Shown here: positions 46,236 through 56,533 of the stretch, piece by piece
Layout: the number at the start of each line of letters is the position of its first letter
Position numbering within the stretch: position 1 is the stretch's first letter
Assembly: GCA_014871385.1 (NCBI GenBank)
Contig: CM026421.1
Span: 27,990,435 to 28,054,434 of the forward strand
Length of the DNA: 64,000 nt
Source of the DNA: Ceratodon purpureus
Taxonomy: Eukaryota > Streptophyta > Bryopsida > Pseudoditrichales > Ditrichaceae
Direction: 5' to 3'
Translations under genes and position numbers: made by a program
Notes under the pieces: model-generated
Seen by the model: only the letters and a program-made list of their open reading frames with translations
The model's database searches: none
What the model was told of the DNA's origin: nothing

Positions 46236-46688
46236 CTAATCTTCGAACCTAACACGTTTAGGGTTGCCCACTACACTATCAGCAGGGCTGCGAACCGCTG
46301 ACTGTACTACATGACAAACTACATTCGCGTTCACTTTCGGTCCCACACTTGCCAAGTGTCCTTGGTATGAACGTTTCAGCAATGGCCCACCTCCCCGCCT
46401 CCGATTAACTGATTCCCTGGAATAGGTTCCCCTTGGGATCATTCCAACCTTGGAGTATGCATGAGGTTGTAAAGGCACATCTGCGTCCTCCTCCAGCACT
46501 CTGATATCATCCGAATTTTCTGAACGTGGAGGGTCAGCTCTTACATCCGGTTGCACGTCAACATCCGTTGTCAAAGGACGCCCTTGGGTGTTGGCCATCA
46601 CCTCTTCTTCGTCCTCGACCTCAACATATGGTTGAAATGGACAAACATCGTCAGCAAGTGAAACAACAATATCTCTGACGTCTTCCAT
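46236..46688 (-). CDS. 150-aa protein of unknown function near the E1 right end
   Basis: Opens at ATG 46,688 (MEDVRDIVVSLADDV). It is acidic in the first half (VEVEDEEEV, SENSDDIRVLEEDADV) and basic in the second (SVNRRRGGGPLLKRSY), ending VGNPKRVRFED. No domain is recognised. It converges with the transposase and lies about 900 bp inside the right terminal repeat. I see no copy in the short interval between the E2 transposase and its end. Confidence 0.4.
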   Translation of the reverse strand: MEDVRDIVVSLADDVCPFQPYVEVEDEEEVMANTQGRPLTTDVDVQPDVRADPPRSENSDDIRVLEEDADVPLQPHAYSKVGMIPRGTYSRESVNRRRGGGPLLKRSYQGHLASVGPKVNANVVCHVVQSAVRSPADSVVGNPKRVRFED

Positions 46689-46889
46689 AACAGCTGTCCC
46701 GCAGTACGGAAAAGAGCTTCACAAAACACCAACAGAAAAGAGGAAGAGACATTCCATAATCCTAACTTAAATATCCGTGAAGGAGATGCTTGGCGCCCTT
46801 GAATCTCGGCATTTCATTTATTTGAAAGTTGTCATCGTCCTCAACTGAATGGAAAAGGATGAGGGTTGAGCAGAAGTCATTTAGCATTT

Positions 46890-47245
46890 AAAATTTAAAA
46901 GTAATAAAATAAAAGAAAAAAAAAATTAATAAAAGCAAAAAGAAAAAAAAAAAAAAACCTTTATAAAAAATGAAATTAAGAAAATAAAAGTAAAAAAAAC
47001 AAAAATAAATATTAAGGTTGAAAATAATATGAAGGCGACTAAGAAAATGAAAGAGAAAATAAAATGAAAGACAAAATAAAATGAAAGAGAAAATAAAATG
47101 AAAGAGAAAATAAAATGAAAGACAAAATAAAATGAATGAGAAAATAGTATGAATGAGAAAATAAAATGAAAGAGAGAATAAAATGAAAGAGAAAATAAAA
47201 TGAAAGAGAAAATAAAATGAAAGAGAAAATAAAATGAAAGAGAAT
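46890..47245. repeat. A-rich tract with 17-bp tandem repeats
   Basis: Poly-A-rich from about 46,890. From about 47,047 to 47,243 the unit ATGAAAGAGAAAATAAA is repeated roughly a dozen times with small changes. It is a low-complexity minisatellite just inside the E1 right end. Confidence 0.8.
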
Positions 47246-47565
47246 TAAAGGAAAGGAAAGATAGATAGAGTAATGGAAGTTAATATGAAAAATAAAAGAA
47301 ATAAACCATGTAGACCATGGCGGATGATTTCTAACAATGTTAAGAAAATGTTACGATATTAAATGTTACTTTATCCCTCTTAAAAGGTTCAATACCAATA
47401 CATTTTAAGCGGTAATTTGCATATAAATTTGAGGAGATAAGGGGAATTAATGTATGCCTGAACTAGTTAGAAGGAGCTGGAGCATAGTAATTGGTGCACG
47501 TTAAAAAATTAATCACCAAGAAAAGAGAAAACAAACTACAAATTCAATGAAAATACTGTAATTAG

Positions 47566-47772
47566 TCCACGGTTATAGGGTCAATAAAATTACTAAAATT
47601 AGTATTTTTCCAAAAATATACTGGGAATATTCGAATCTACTAATTTTATTATTTATTTTTGGTAAAAAATTTGCTTTTTTAGGTTCTGTCCCCCACTCTG
47701 TGCTCTCCGCTCTCCAAATCTGCGCTCACCGCTCTCCGCTCTGCGCTCTCCGCTCACGTACAAGCTACGTCC
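47566..47772 (-). repeat. E1 right terminal inverted repeat
   Basis: On the minus strand it starts GGACGTAGCTTGTACGTGAG, continues with GAGCGGAGAGC units and ends at CCCTATAACCGTGGA. It is longer than the left end because of about 90 bp of AT-rich insertion. The TSD follows directly. Confidence 0.85.
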
Positions 47773-47781
47773 TTTGAGGAT

Positions 47782-48972
47782 TGCGCATGATTGCATAAAT
47801 CATGTCAATTTATGTTGGATTATTTCCAAGATTTTTTTTTAAAATCTAATTTAGAATGAATCATTTGGAAACTAATTGAATACGTTACAAATTTTCAAGA
47901 TACTTATTGTATGTATGCCTAATTTGGGCCCTCTGATGTCAAGAAGGTGTTCATCTTTGTTATAGCATCTACTTATTTTTCAAGTTTTTCAAAAAAAATG
48001 TGGAGATGAGATTAGGCACTTGTACCATAAATTATTTTCCGTTGTAGATGCTGTTGGTACACAGTCTAGATTGCCTTCTAGAGACAATCCTCAACGAGCT
48101 TTCCTCAAATTCAACCCATAAAAAGGAAATATAAAAGACATGGTAAGAATGAAACGAAGTTCTGGGAAGGAAGCAAACACAGACGTTGATGCGCAAGAAC
48201 AGCCATGCTCGACAACAATAAATGGACGGCAACGAAGTGACAAGGCTACAAGTCACAAACCAAGAGTCCGCTCATAGAAAGTGGCAATAGCCACTACTCA
48301 TTCGTAATCCTAATTTTGTGCCTTCTCTCCATGTCTCTTTTAGAGAACTCTTTTCCAATCAGATGAGCACTCAAGCCACATTTCAAGGAGGTACCATTTA
48401 TATACCGCTTTATATACCATTTTTTATCCTAATCGTGTGAGATCCATTTGCCTCTCTTGGAGCTCTCTTCAAATCTAAGAGTAGTCAAATTCATTTGACC
48501 TCAAAAATTTGGTAACTTCTAGGTAACCTTGGCGTTGAACGCGGATGGGCTCAAGAACTTATGGTTTAATCCGAAAATGGAATAACTTACTGTCCACACC
48601 GCGGATTTTGGCCAACCTACAACGCAACCCAACATTTCAAGTGTTACATGGTATGGTAAGGTGAGAGTTGAAAGACCCATATCAGGGATGAATTAACCAA
48701 GAAACGAACAATTACAACAGATGAAAAACATCCAGAGCAATAGCCGTGCGGCCCAACCAAGAGGCAGAGAGGGCACAAGCGGCGTCAGTGAAATGACAAA
48801 CGCGGCGGAGAAAAAAGTCAACAAGAACTACAAAGGCTCGTCGAAAATCACAATTTAGAGTCAAATTAGGGACTGACCCTAACTAACTACCTAGCGGCTA
48901 AAAAACTAACTACAACTAATCCGTTTCCGGGGAAGATGAGAAGCGCTTCCACTCTCCGGAGGCGACAAAGTA
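47782..48972. other. Spacer between E1 and E2
   Basis: AT-rich flank of E1, then unique-looking sequence. The only open frame over 70 codons (48,032-48,256, minus) shows no domain and is not supported. Confidence 0.5.
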
Positions 48973-49164
48973 GCGACGCTATCTTGTGAGCGGTGAGCGG
49001 TGAGCAGTGAACGGTGAGCACTAAATTTTCAAATTTTTACCTAAAAATTTGAATTTTTATTTATTTTTTTGAATTTTTTTGAGAGCAATCAAACAATGAT
49101 GAGCAATTTAGGACACTTCGTTGGAATATATGAATGCAAATAAAGTAGACCCTATAACCGTGGA
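48973..49164 (+). repeat. E2 terminal repeat
   Basis: Degenerate GTGAGCGGTGAGC units followed by an AT-rich stretch and GTAGACCCTATAACCGTGGA. It is oriented inward toward the E2 transposase. Confidence 0.7.
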
Positions 49165-49563
49165 ATCAATCAAATGTGAATGGTTGGAGGGTTTAGGGTA
49201 CTGTTTAAGTCACATACAGAATGTACATCCAATTTTAATTTTTTTTTTTTTAATTGTATTTCTGTGGTCGCGGAAACGAGAGAAGAATATTTCTAAGGTA
49301 TGAAGCAATATTCTTCTCTCGGATCCGAGAAAAGAATATTCCCTAACCTTGGGAGATTTTTTTTTTCTTTGCTTTCATTTTACCACAAACACATTCGAGA
49401 GGTGGACAATATATAAATAAATAGTGACCTTTATTTATGTTCTGCGGTTTAGAAATCCATCACAAAGACAAAACAAATCAATTCCGCTATTCATATAATG
49501 TATTCTTGAACTGTATTGGTCACTTAATTTCACAGTCTAACCATAAGAAACTACTGAAGCGGT

Positions 49564-52500
49564 TCAACAACTTTGGCCATCTTCAGAAACACGCATAACT
49601 TCGTTGAAGCTGAAGCTAGGGGCGTGCATAAAAGTATCAACCTTGTAATCCATCTCACATAGATAGCGGAAGATATAATAAACATGTTTGCAGTACTTCC
49701 ACTGTCCTCTTTTGCCAAGGGTTTCCGAAGTCATTTTCATGAAGTCAGGGCAAGTACATCCAGAGAAGTCCGTGATGGTGATACAATATATCGTTTCACT
49801 TGGGCTCTTCAAGGAGATGACGCAGCCAAATCCTGGATATGGAATCGATGTGACATTTGTAATCCAATAGTTGTTCATGAGACCCGCGCTGCTCCACTTG
49901 TTGCGGTGGTCGGAGGTAGGAGCGTCAGAACTTCTCCTGATGGCATATCCGTTTCGAGTCGTCGGGTGTGTATTCGGATCGACAGGAACCGGGAAATGAC
50001 TCCTTGGAAGCGGCATATTAGCAGAAACCTGGAACTGACAACGAGGTGATAGTACTCCATGTTGTTGGAGTTGGAAGCCGGCCTCTTCAAGAGCCAAAAT
50101 CTCTTTGATGGTTAGGTTCGTGCCCATTTTCACAGGCCAGGTCTGCGGGATAGACGGCCAATCGATCACAAACGACTTCTTTGTGCCCTTCACACATCTA
50201 TTAATGTCATCGGCGCAAAACCAGAAGTCAGTAGAAATATGGCAATCGGTTCTGAACTCCTTCTTCAGCCCTACATAGGTAGGAGCAGGCGTACCATGTG
50301 TACCTCGGCGCACTCGGGTATCGCACTTCTCATTTGTGTGAGCCTGCATTGCTTGGCATTTTCGGTTAGACTTGCCGGACAATCTGGAGTGTGCCACTTA
50401 GACGGATCGCAATCTGTCTCCTGCACTGAAGTAGTGTGTTCAACACCAGAGTCAGGTTGAGAAAGAGCCTCCTCAATGCGTGCCCTGGTGGATCTCGTGC
50501 CATCACGAGGAATGGAATAATTCACTATATCATAGCGATGAGAGCCATGACTCGAACCAGGCGGCAAATCTAACTTCCATTTCGTAGATCCAAAAATCTC
50601 TGCACCTTCCAAGCCTCCTTTCTTCGTCGGTAAATCCTCGGCTCCCGGGTACGAATTAACTGCTTCAGCAATCAACTTGGGGTCACCAGACCGTTGAGCG
50701 TGGCGTAAACAAAGTTCTGCTCTGTCCGGACCTTTACCGCCCTTTCCTCCCTTCAGCCAAGACCGGTAACTAGTGATCTGCATGAGTGCTCGGATCATAT
50801 CATCCACTGTTGCCTCATACAAATAGGTCATTGTATTTCCTGATTGTTGAAGCCATCTGTTATGCACGGTTTCCGCAAGGTTGCAGGAAGGCATGTCGGC
50901 TCTTTCGTCAAGGGTAAGATCCTGGGAAATACCATAAAATAAATCATGTCATTTTCTGGATTACAGATAAATAGCAAGGTATACTCATACTTTATGGTAG
51001 GTTTAGAGATGAACGAACTTACAAGCTGCATCGAGCCTCCTCATTGTCTATACCGATAGTGCCAGAAAACCATCTAGTCATTTAGATGACGCCTTCTTTC
51101 TTCAGTTGTAGCGCCTGACAAAAGCCACCACCCGCGGATGACGTTGTACTGCGCTTCTGCTTCCTCTTGGGTCTTTGCGTCCTTCCATACTTTGCACAAA
51201 GCTTTGTGTCGGTCTTCAAAGCTTGGCAAGATATTCCGAGAAGTAGCTCTCTAAAGGCACTTTGTCCAGTGGAAAAGACAAGTGCGCTCCCGTTCTTCCA
51301 TAGGATCATTGGGGTCTCCGTTCCCATACACCTTCCGAACAGCGTGCCAGTTGGCTCCAGCATTGTCAGCCATGAATCCTTTGAAATTTGTATTTTCAAG
51401 GCCGTTCTTGCGCATAACTTCATTGAGCTGGAGCCAAAATAACTCCTGAGCAGCAGCATCTTCGGATTGCATATCATAAAGGGCAATTGTCATAACTTTA
51501 TAATACTTACTGTCATAAACGTGGCATGCCATAGTGGTCCAGTCAGCTACGCGCCTAACATGGTCGAACATGATCCAACAGTCTTGAAGATCACCTCTAG
51601 GCTGCATACGCTTTACCAGATCCACACCGCTTCCTGGACGATCAGTGGACATCTTGAATAGAAACACCTTGCCTTCATTCTGTCCAGGGAATTGATTACG
51701 GTGGATGAAATCAAAGTTGGAGTAATCCTTCAGCTCCAAGATGCTATCTGTGACTCCTCTCCCTTGACGGAAAAACCTCTTTGATCCAGAAACAAAATTG
51801 CGTATATTCGGTGAAGAAAGAGATTCAAATAGGTCCATTACAGCAATCATAGATGCTCCCCGAAGATGACTGCCTCCTGCAGTAGGACGGATCAGAGCAT
51901 CGGCAAGGTACTGCTTGCTCGCCGCTAGAACGATAGCAGAGTTTTTGGCGTTAGGTGTCCTCTGAACCTCCTTAGCTATGCAGTCAAACATGATATCCAT
52001 AGAATCTTGACATCTGCCCTGAGATACAGGATGTCTATGACGTCCTAAATGAATCGCCGCACAGGTCATATCATTGTCTGAAGACGACACATGATAGATC
52101 CTAGCGTCGCACAATGCTAGACAATTAGGAGGTGTCTGACATACTTTGCATGCTAAAGTAGATTTCTCTGTGGGGGAGCCTCCCACAGAGAATGGTACTA
52201 AAGCTACGCCTGACCATTCAATGCTATTTACCATCCCATTATTCCTGCAGATATAATCACAACTCATGTTGGGACATTGTAAGTGTCCAGTACAAGATGA
52301 CTTACGATAGTGAGGCCATACTCGTTCTTGATGTTTGTGGTCATGGTCTTGCACCAGGTGTGGCCATCATACTGCTTGCTCATCCCGTCCATTCCACCTC
52401 CAAATGGATTTGGAACTCCTTCTGGTACAGGGGGCAGCTCGAAAATCTTGTCTCCATCGTAAACTGGCGGTAAGTACTTCACTTGTTCATGTTCAATAGT

Positions 52501-53169
52501 ATCGAAATCAATCTTCGATAATTCTAATCGGGAGCCCCTTCTTGATGTTGTCATTCTGATGGAAAACATAATGCTCTTGTTTTTTTTGGAAGCAGGGTAA
52601 ATAGGTGGACGTCTTGTAGACAATGACGCAAACATACTAGAACGACTACCCTGTCGAGATGGACAACCTGAGTCTTGGGATCCACGACTCTGAAATGGAT
52701 TTGACCTAGTGTCTCCTAGCTTGATCTCACTATGAGTGTCATCATCCGAGTCACTTAACAAATGTACTGACTTGTCACTGGGTTCAATTTTGACAGATGC
52801 TAGACCAGGAACTTGAACTGTTGACGTGGAGGGGGGAGGGGTCAAAAGAACAGTAGACTCAGACATCTGTGCATGTGATAACCCATAAACCTTGAAAGTT
52901 TCAGTGCTAAGAGTCCAGACATAACCATCGGGTGTACTATCCTTCACTTGAAATACACACTCAAGAATCTCACCATTATCATTAAAGATCTCTTCTTCCA
53001 CGTAAATAGTCCCAGCTCTAAACCCAAACCTCAGGCTAAGTAATCGCTCCTCCACAACTACCTTATTGTCTGGACCTACAGGCATCACAAAAGGAATACC
53101 TCCATCATGAGACCGTAGAGAGGCCATTCTAAGTGTACTGTAGAAGATAGAAGAAGTACAATCATGCAT
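49564..53169 (-). pseudogene. MULE transposase of E2
   Basis: Start ATG 53,169 (or 53,127). Homologous to the E1 transposase throughout: N-terminal LSLRFGF/VEEEIFND; the YDGHTWCKTMTTNIKNEYGL block; a WRKY-GCM1-like zinc region (CKVCQTPPNCLALCDARIYHV, HLGRHRHPV); the DDE region (CWIMFDHVRRVADWTTMACH, FKGFMADNAGANWHAVR, TCLFHW); and a SWIM finger (CTCPDFMK, YCKHVYYIF). An intron ends near 50,923. Lesions are a 1-base frameshift near 52,305 (before RKSSCTGHL), a TAG just after LFHWTKCL near 51,255, and a frameshift between 50,360 and 50,400. Comparison with E1 shows ancestral exon borders and independent decay. Confidence 0.85.
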
Positions 53170-53785
53170 TGGAGAAGAGCTTGTGCAAAAGGACTGTGAG
53201 AAATTCTGTTTGATGTGTACCTCGTTGTAGAGATTATATAGTTGTTAGTGGTTAGTGTGGTGGGACAACTAACATACTCTAAAGTGGAATAGAGTGTACT
53301 AGCGAATTCACAATGACCTGTATAGTTTAATTTAAGTTCGAACGTGTCTGACAAATTAGAGTGCTTAGGCGGCTGAGATTGCCAACTACGTCAGATTTCA
53401 GCTACTACAGTTATATCATTTAGCAGCAAATTTGAATCGTCACAGATGTGCACCAATACATTTATAACAATTAGCCGTCAATGTCAGCCTGATCAGGGTA
53501 GCGTTAATTTAAATGGTTCTCTTGTTTAGATGTAGAGTTCCACAACTTACATTATATTAAGGAGAGATATTATACCTGAGCAGTTAGTGGTGTTGTCGCA
53601 TTTCAACATAATATGTAGTCATTCCCTTTATAGATAATTATCTGCCTTTCTAAAATGGTGTGCAACTAACTTTATAAATATATACTACTATTATATATGA
53701 CGAGGATACTGACACGAACTTTAGCAACCACAGATTCCTCATGCATGTCATACAGTTATGAAAGGTTTAGGGTCTAAGAGACGAC

Positions 53786-53792
53786 TATATAA
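53786..53792 (+). promoter_or_regulatory. TATA box of the E2 partner gene
   Basis: TATATAA in GACGACTATATAACCG, about 80 bp before ATG 53,870 and downstream of AAAGGTTTAGGG. The arrangement parallels the promoter of the E1 minus-strand gene. The interval 53,170-53,869 is the shared divergent promoter region. Confidence 0.4.
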
Positions 53793-53869
53793 CCGAAGTG
53801 AGCTCTTTTCGAATCCAAAACATTCTTCTTAGTTAGAAATATGTGCACGGGATAGCGTTACTGAGACCT

Positions 53870-54094
53870 ATGAGGGAAGAGGAAGAGCCAAGCTCAAGAG
53901 TGCCGAGGGCTCCTAGATCATGTACGGCTAGAGGTAGAGGGAGAAAGCGAGGTTCAGGTTTTACTAATCCGAAGCAGGTGGCGGCTCAGAAGAGACGGAA
54001 GGAGAAGGAGGCTCTTGACCGTATTGCAGAAGTGGATTATAGCTCAGATGATCCCATGCATCTCAAGATCAAAGCATTAGCCACCATATGCCAG
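53870..54094 (+). CDS. First exon of the E2 partner gene (partial)
   Basis: 75 codons from ATG 53,870 to the donor CAG|gtatac. The basic segment RGRGRKRGSGFTN and later HLKIKALATI parallel exon 1 of the E1 gene (RPRRKPGGTDFTN, VAIKFCSIRK). Both sit divergently about 600-700 bp from a transposase start and end in phase 0. The similarity is short, so homology is probable rather than proven. The rest of the gene would lie beyond E3, outside the window. Confidence 0.5.
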
Positions 54095-54538
54095 GTATAC
54101 CACATCATGCTGTTTGCTCATACGTGTAATGGACTGATTGTAAGTAATTTGAAATATTGCATCATTCTCTTTAATGGTTTAATGTAAAATTGTTTTATTT
54201 TACTGCGAGGGTCAAGGCCATCTAAGGCAGTGCGCATTGCATTTTTTATTTTTATTTTGCCGCAAAGGATTCCCATTAGAGAGGTAGAGTAGCAACCTAC
54301 AGAGAGAAGACCCCGGGAAAGTACGCATTTCATTGACATTAAGTGGATAATCAGTTTACAATATTTAGGAAGACCCTAGTTATAGAACTCACGGACTTTG
54401 GATGATAACCACAAACTGTCTAGTACAGATAGTTGACTTTTTCACAATTTCTTTGGTCGGCTTGCAGAGCAGCTTGCCGGCTCGAGCTGGAGTTGTCGAG
54501 GTAGGCGAAGGCTGCGACCCATCACGCACTGTGCGCAA

Positions 54539-54658
54539 GGGGAAAGTTAGCATGCGTGCGGCGAGCGGCGAGCGGAGAGCGGCGAGCGGAGATGGGAGAG
54601 CAGAGATTCGACATTTTACCAAGTTTTTGGGAAAAGAAATGCACCCTATAACCGTGGA
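54539..54658 (+). repeat. E3 left terminal repeat
   Basis: 120 bp, nearly the same length as the E1 left repeat (119 bp). Inward it shares ATTAGGGCTGACGTCGTGAT, TGACGTCA at 54,805-54,812 and a block near 54,905-54,990 with the E1 left end (16,440-16,520). Confidence 0.8.
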
Positions 54659-55161
54659 GCAGTACTAAATTTAGGGCTCTATTTATAGAAATCAGATAAA
54701 AAAAGATAATTAATTCCGTGGATTTATTATTTGAACTACTTTATTTCACATTCACTTATACACGACATCTATATAGAGAAAGGAAATTAGGGCTGACGTC
54801 GTGATGACGTCATAATCCTAGCTAATAAGAGAGAATATTTAAATTAAATGAGCTCTAGGTCTTATTGGCCTCTGTTACACTGAAAAGAAATTTGCATAGC
54901 AGATAATATACCTTTGAAAACTTCTTGGGATATTTCAGAATAGGTGTACAATAATGTTTATAATGAGTCCAAAATTATATACCTCCTAGAAATGCCTGAA
55001 ATTATTGTTAGTCTCTTTGTCTTTGGATAAGATCTGCTGTACCTTTATAAGTCTAGTGTTATACTATATAAACCTAGGTGGATTGAGTTCAACTTATTTC
55101 AATCAGCTATTGGTTTAGGACTTTAGTGTGTGTTGGTTATGGTAGACATAGTTTTGAGAGA

Positions 55162-55674
55162 ATGAGCAATTCTCTTGAAGTCATAGCTTGTGAAACAATT
55201 CTTCAGGATTTGCTACAAAGGATGGCAGATGGACCTAACCCTTGGGAGTCAGTGGGCTCTAGTACAACACAGTGTTGGTCTCCTCCACTGGTAATTACAT
55301 TTGAAGATGTTGAGAATGCTCGTGCTGTTTCCAAGCTCTGGAGACGGGAGATTGATAGCAGTACAGAATACGCTTGCCTCCGACTTGCTAAGTGGGATTA
55401 TGATTCATACACGGGAGGGCACTGGACTTCCAGGGATGAGTTTCAAGCGGTGCGCTTCAATGTGAACTGGAACATTTTTAAGAATTCTTGGTCATTAGCA
55501 AATCCAATTGGGAATGACCGGCTACAAACAACGTCACTTGGTGAACTTAGTTGCAGTGAGTTAGATCAATTGAGGACATTGTTAAGTGGGAATGGTAACC
55601 AATCTCTGTGGCTTGAAGCGGGAGAGAAACTCATTCCAGATGACGGTATTTGGGTCTCACCTAAACATAGATGA
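55162..55674 (+). CDS. Small F-box-like protein, first gene of E3
   Basis: 170 codons from ATG 55,162 (MSNSLEVIACETILQDLLQRM). The segment FEDVENARAVSKLWRREID resembles the second half of an F-box (VSK.WR), but no propeller follows. The C-terminus (LGELSCSELDQLRTLLSG, LIPDDGIWVSP) resembles that of the small gene at 16,810, at the same place in E1. If the F-box reading is right, the protein could recruit an SCF ubiquitin ligase; that is inference. Single exon. Confidence 0.55.
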   Translation: MSNSLEVIACETILQDLLQRMADGPNPWESVGSSTTQCWSPPLVITFEDVENARAVSKLWRREIDSSTEYACLRLAKWDYDSYTGGHWTSRDEFQAVRFNVNWNIFKNSWSLANPIGNDRLQTTSLGELSCSELDQLRTLLSGNGNQSLWLEAGEKLIPDDGIWVSPKHR

Positions 55675-55679
55675 GATAG

Positions 55680-56530
55680 ATATAATTATCAAACTATTAA
55701 TGCAAGATTTCTGTATATTAGAAACAGAAAATCGATAATTATATAAACTAAAAATTCCTATTCGAATTTTGGTTTAGCAAATGTATTCACATTTAGTTAT
55801 GTATGCCTATGAATTGGACAGAAGTCCAATCATTTAATTGTTTGTTTTCTCCAACTGAAAGAAAATAAATTGTAACGGTATAGTCCTATTGTTATTTAAT
55901 TTTTAATTGATTTAATTTTTATGATGTATCTTCGATACACTTGCCATTCAAATCATTTTTTTTTGATGTATCCCTTTTTAAAAAACCAAATTATTTTAGA
56001 CTATTGCTACCAGTTTATCATTTGGATTCTACTATTCATTGGTAATATTTCATCCCCTTTTACCCCTGGTCAGTTGTATTATTTTTCAAACATTCTAGTA
56101 ATTCTTATATTCATTATTGTTATTTATCCGTTTTGTTGAGTTTCTTTCGTTTTGTTGAACCCTTTTGTTCAGCATGATGTTAGCCATTCTGGAATTAGTC
56201 ACTTATCATTCATTCAATTAACTTATCATTCATTCAATTAACTTATCATTCAGGCTCGGCTCTATGGTGTAAATGTACAAGTGACACTCTAGGGGTTCTG
56301 TAATTAATGGCAATGGCATCTTCAATGTAACTTGGGATTACCATGTCGTTATCGATTCATTAATGTCTACAAGTTTGTACATTGTCTCGCACACAAGCAT
56401 CTGGAAACCATGTCGTTACGTCTTTGGCTGTGTCTTAGAAATGTGGCTTCGCACAATTGTTTGTCCATGGTTTTAAACTTGGCTAAGTTCTCTATTTGTT
56501 TCTTTGGAGGGCGTATTCCTTGATTACTCG
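55680..56530. other. Spacer with 20-bp tandem repeat
   Basis: AT-rich. The unit ACTTATCATTCATTCAATTA occurs about two and a half times at 56,201-56,252. Nothing coding is supported. Confidence 0.5.
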
Positions 56531-56533
56531 GTC

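Larger units (their letters stand above)
16040..47772. mobile_element. E1: giant Mutator-like element with cargo, interrupted by nested LTR elements
   Basis: The element is flanked by a perfect 9-bp duplication, TTTGAGGAT, at 16,031-16,039 and 47,773-47,781. The ends are inverted and related: the left reads GGGGAAAGTTTGTATGTGAG, the right (minus strand) GGACGTAGCTTGTACGTGAG, both running into imperfect GAGCGGAGAGC units and then CCCTATAACCGTGGA. A 9-bp duplication is characteristic of Mutator transposition. It spans 31,733 bp; subtracting the nested retroelement block (17,555 bp plus its 5-bp duplication) leaves about 14.2 kb. Contents in order are a small plus-strand gene (16,810), a 15-exon minus-strand ParB/methyltransferase-like gene, the divergent transposase (split at 24,990/42,551) and a minus-strand 150-codon ORF. 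It is unusually large for a MULE, and the cargo gene is not one I recognise from any described MULE. Confidence 0.85.
48973..54538. mobile_element. E2: second MULE, reverse orientation, right end of element seen
   Basis: The outer end near 48,973 reads inward as GACGCTATCTTGTGAGCGGT, with GAGCGGTGAGC units and CCCTATAACCGTGGA (to 49,164), like the E1 right terminal repeat. Inside lie a minus-strand transposase homologous to that of E1, then a divergent plus-strand exon resembling exon 1 of the E1 methyltransferase-like gene. The element then stops at 54,538, where E3 begins. Its other end is not in the window, so no target duplication can be shown. The outer boundary is good to a few bases only. 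Confidence 0.6.

Noticed and set aside
47540-49190. The inverted GAGCGG copies at 47.7 and 49.0 kb as the two ends of one small element
   Set aside because: They point away from each other; each instead faces its own transposase, so they are right ends of E1 and E2.
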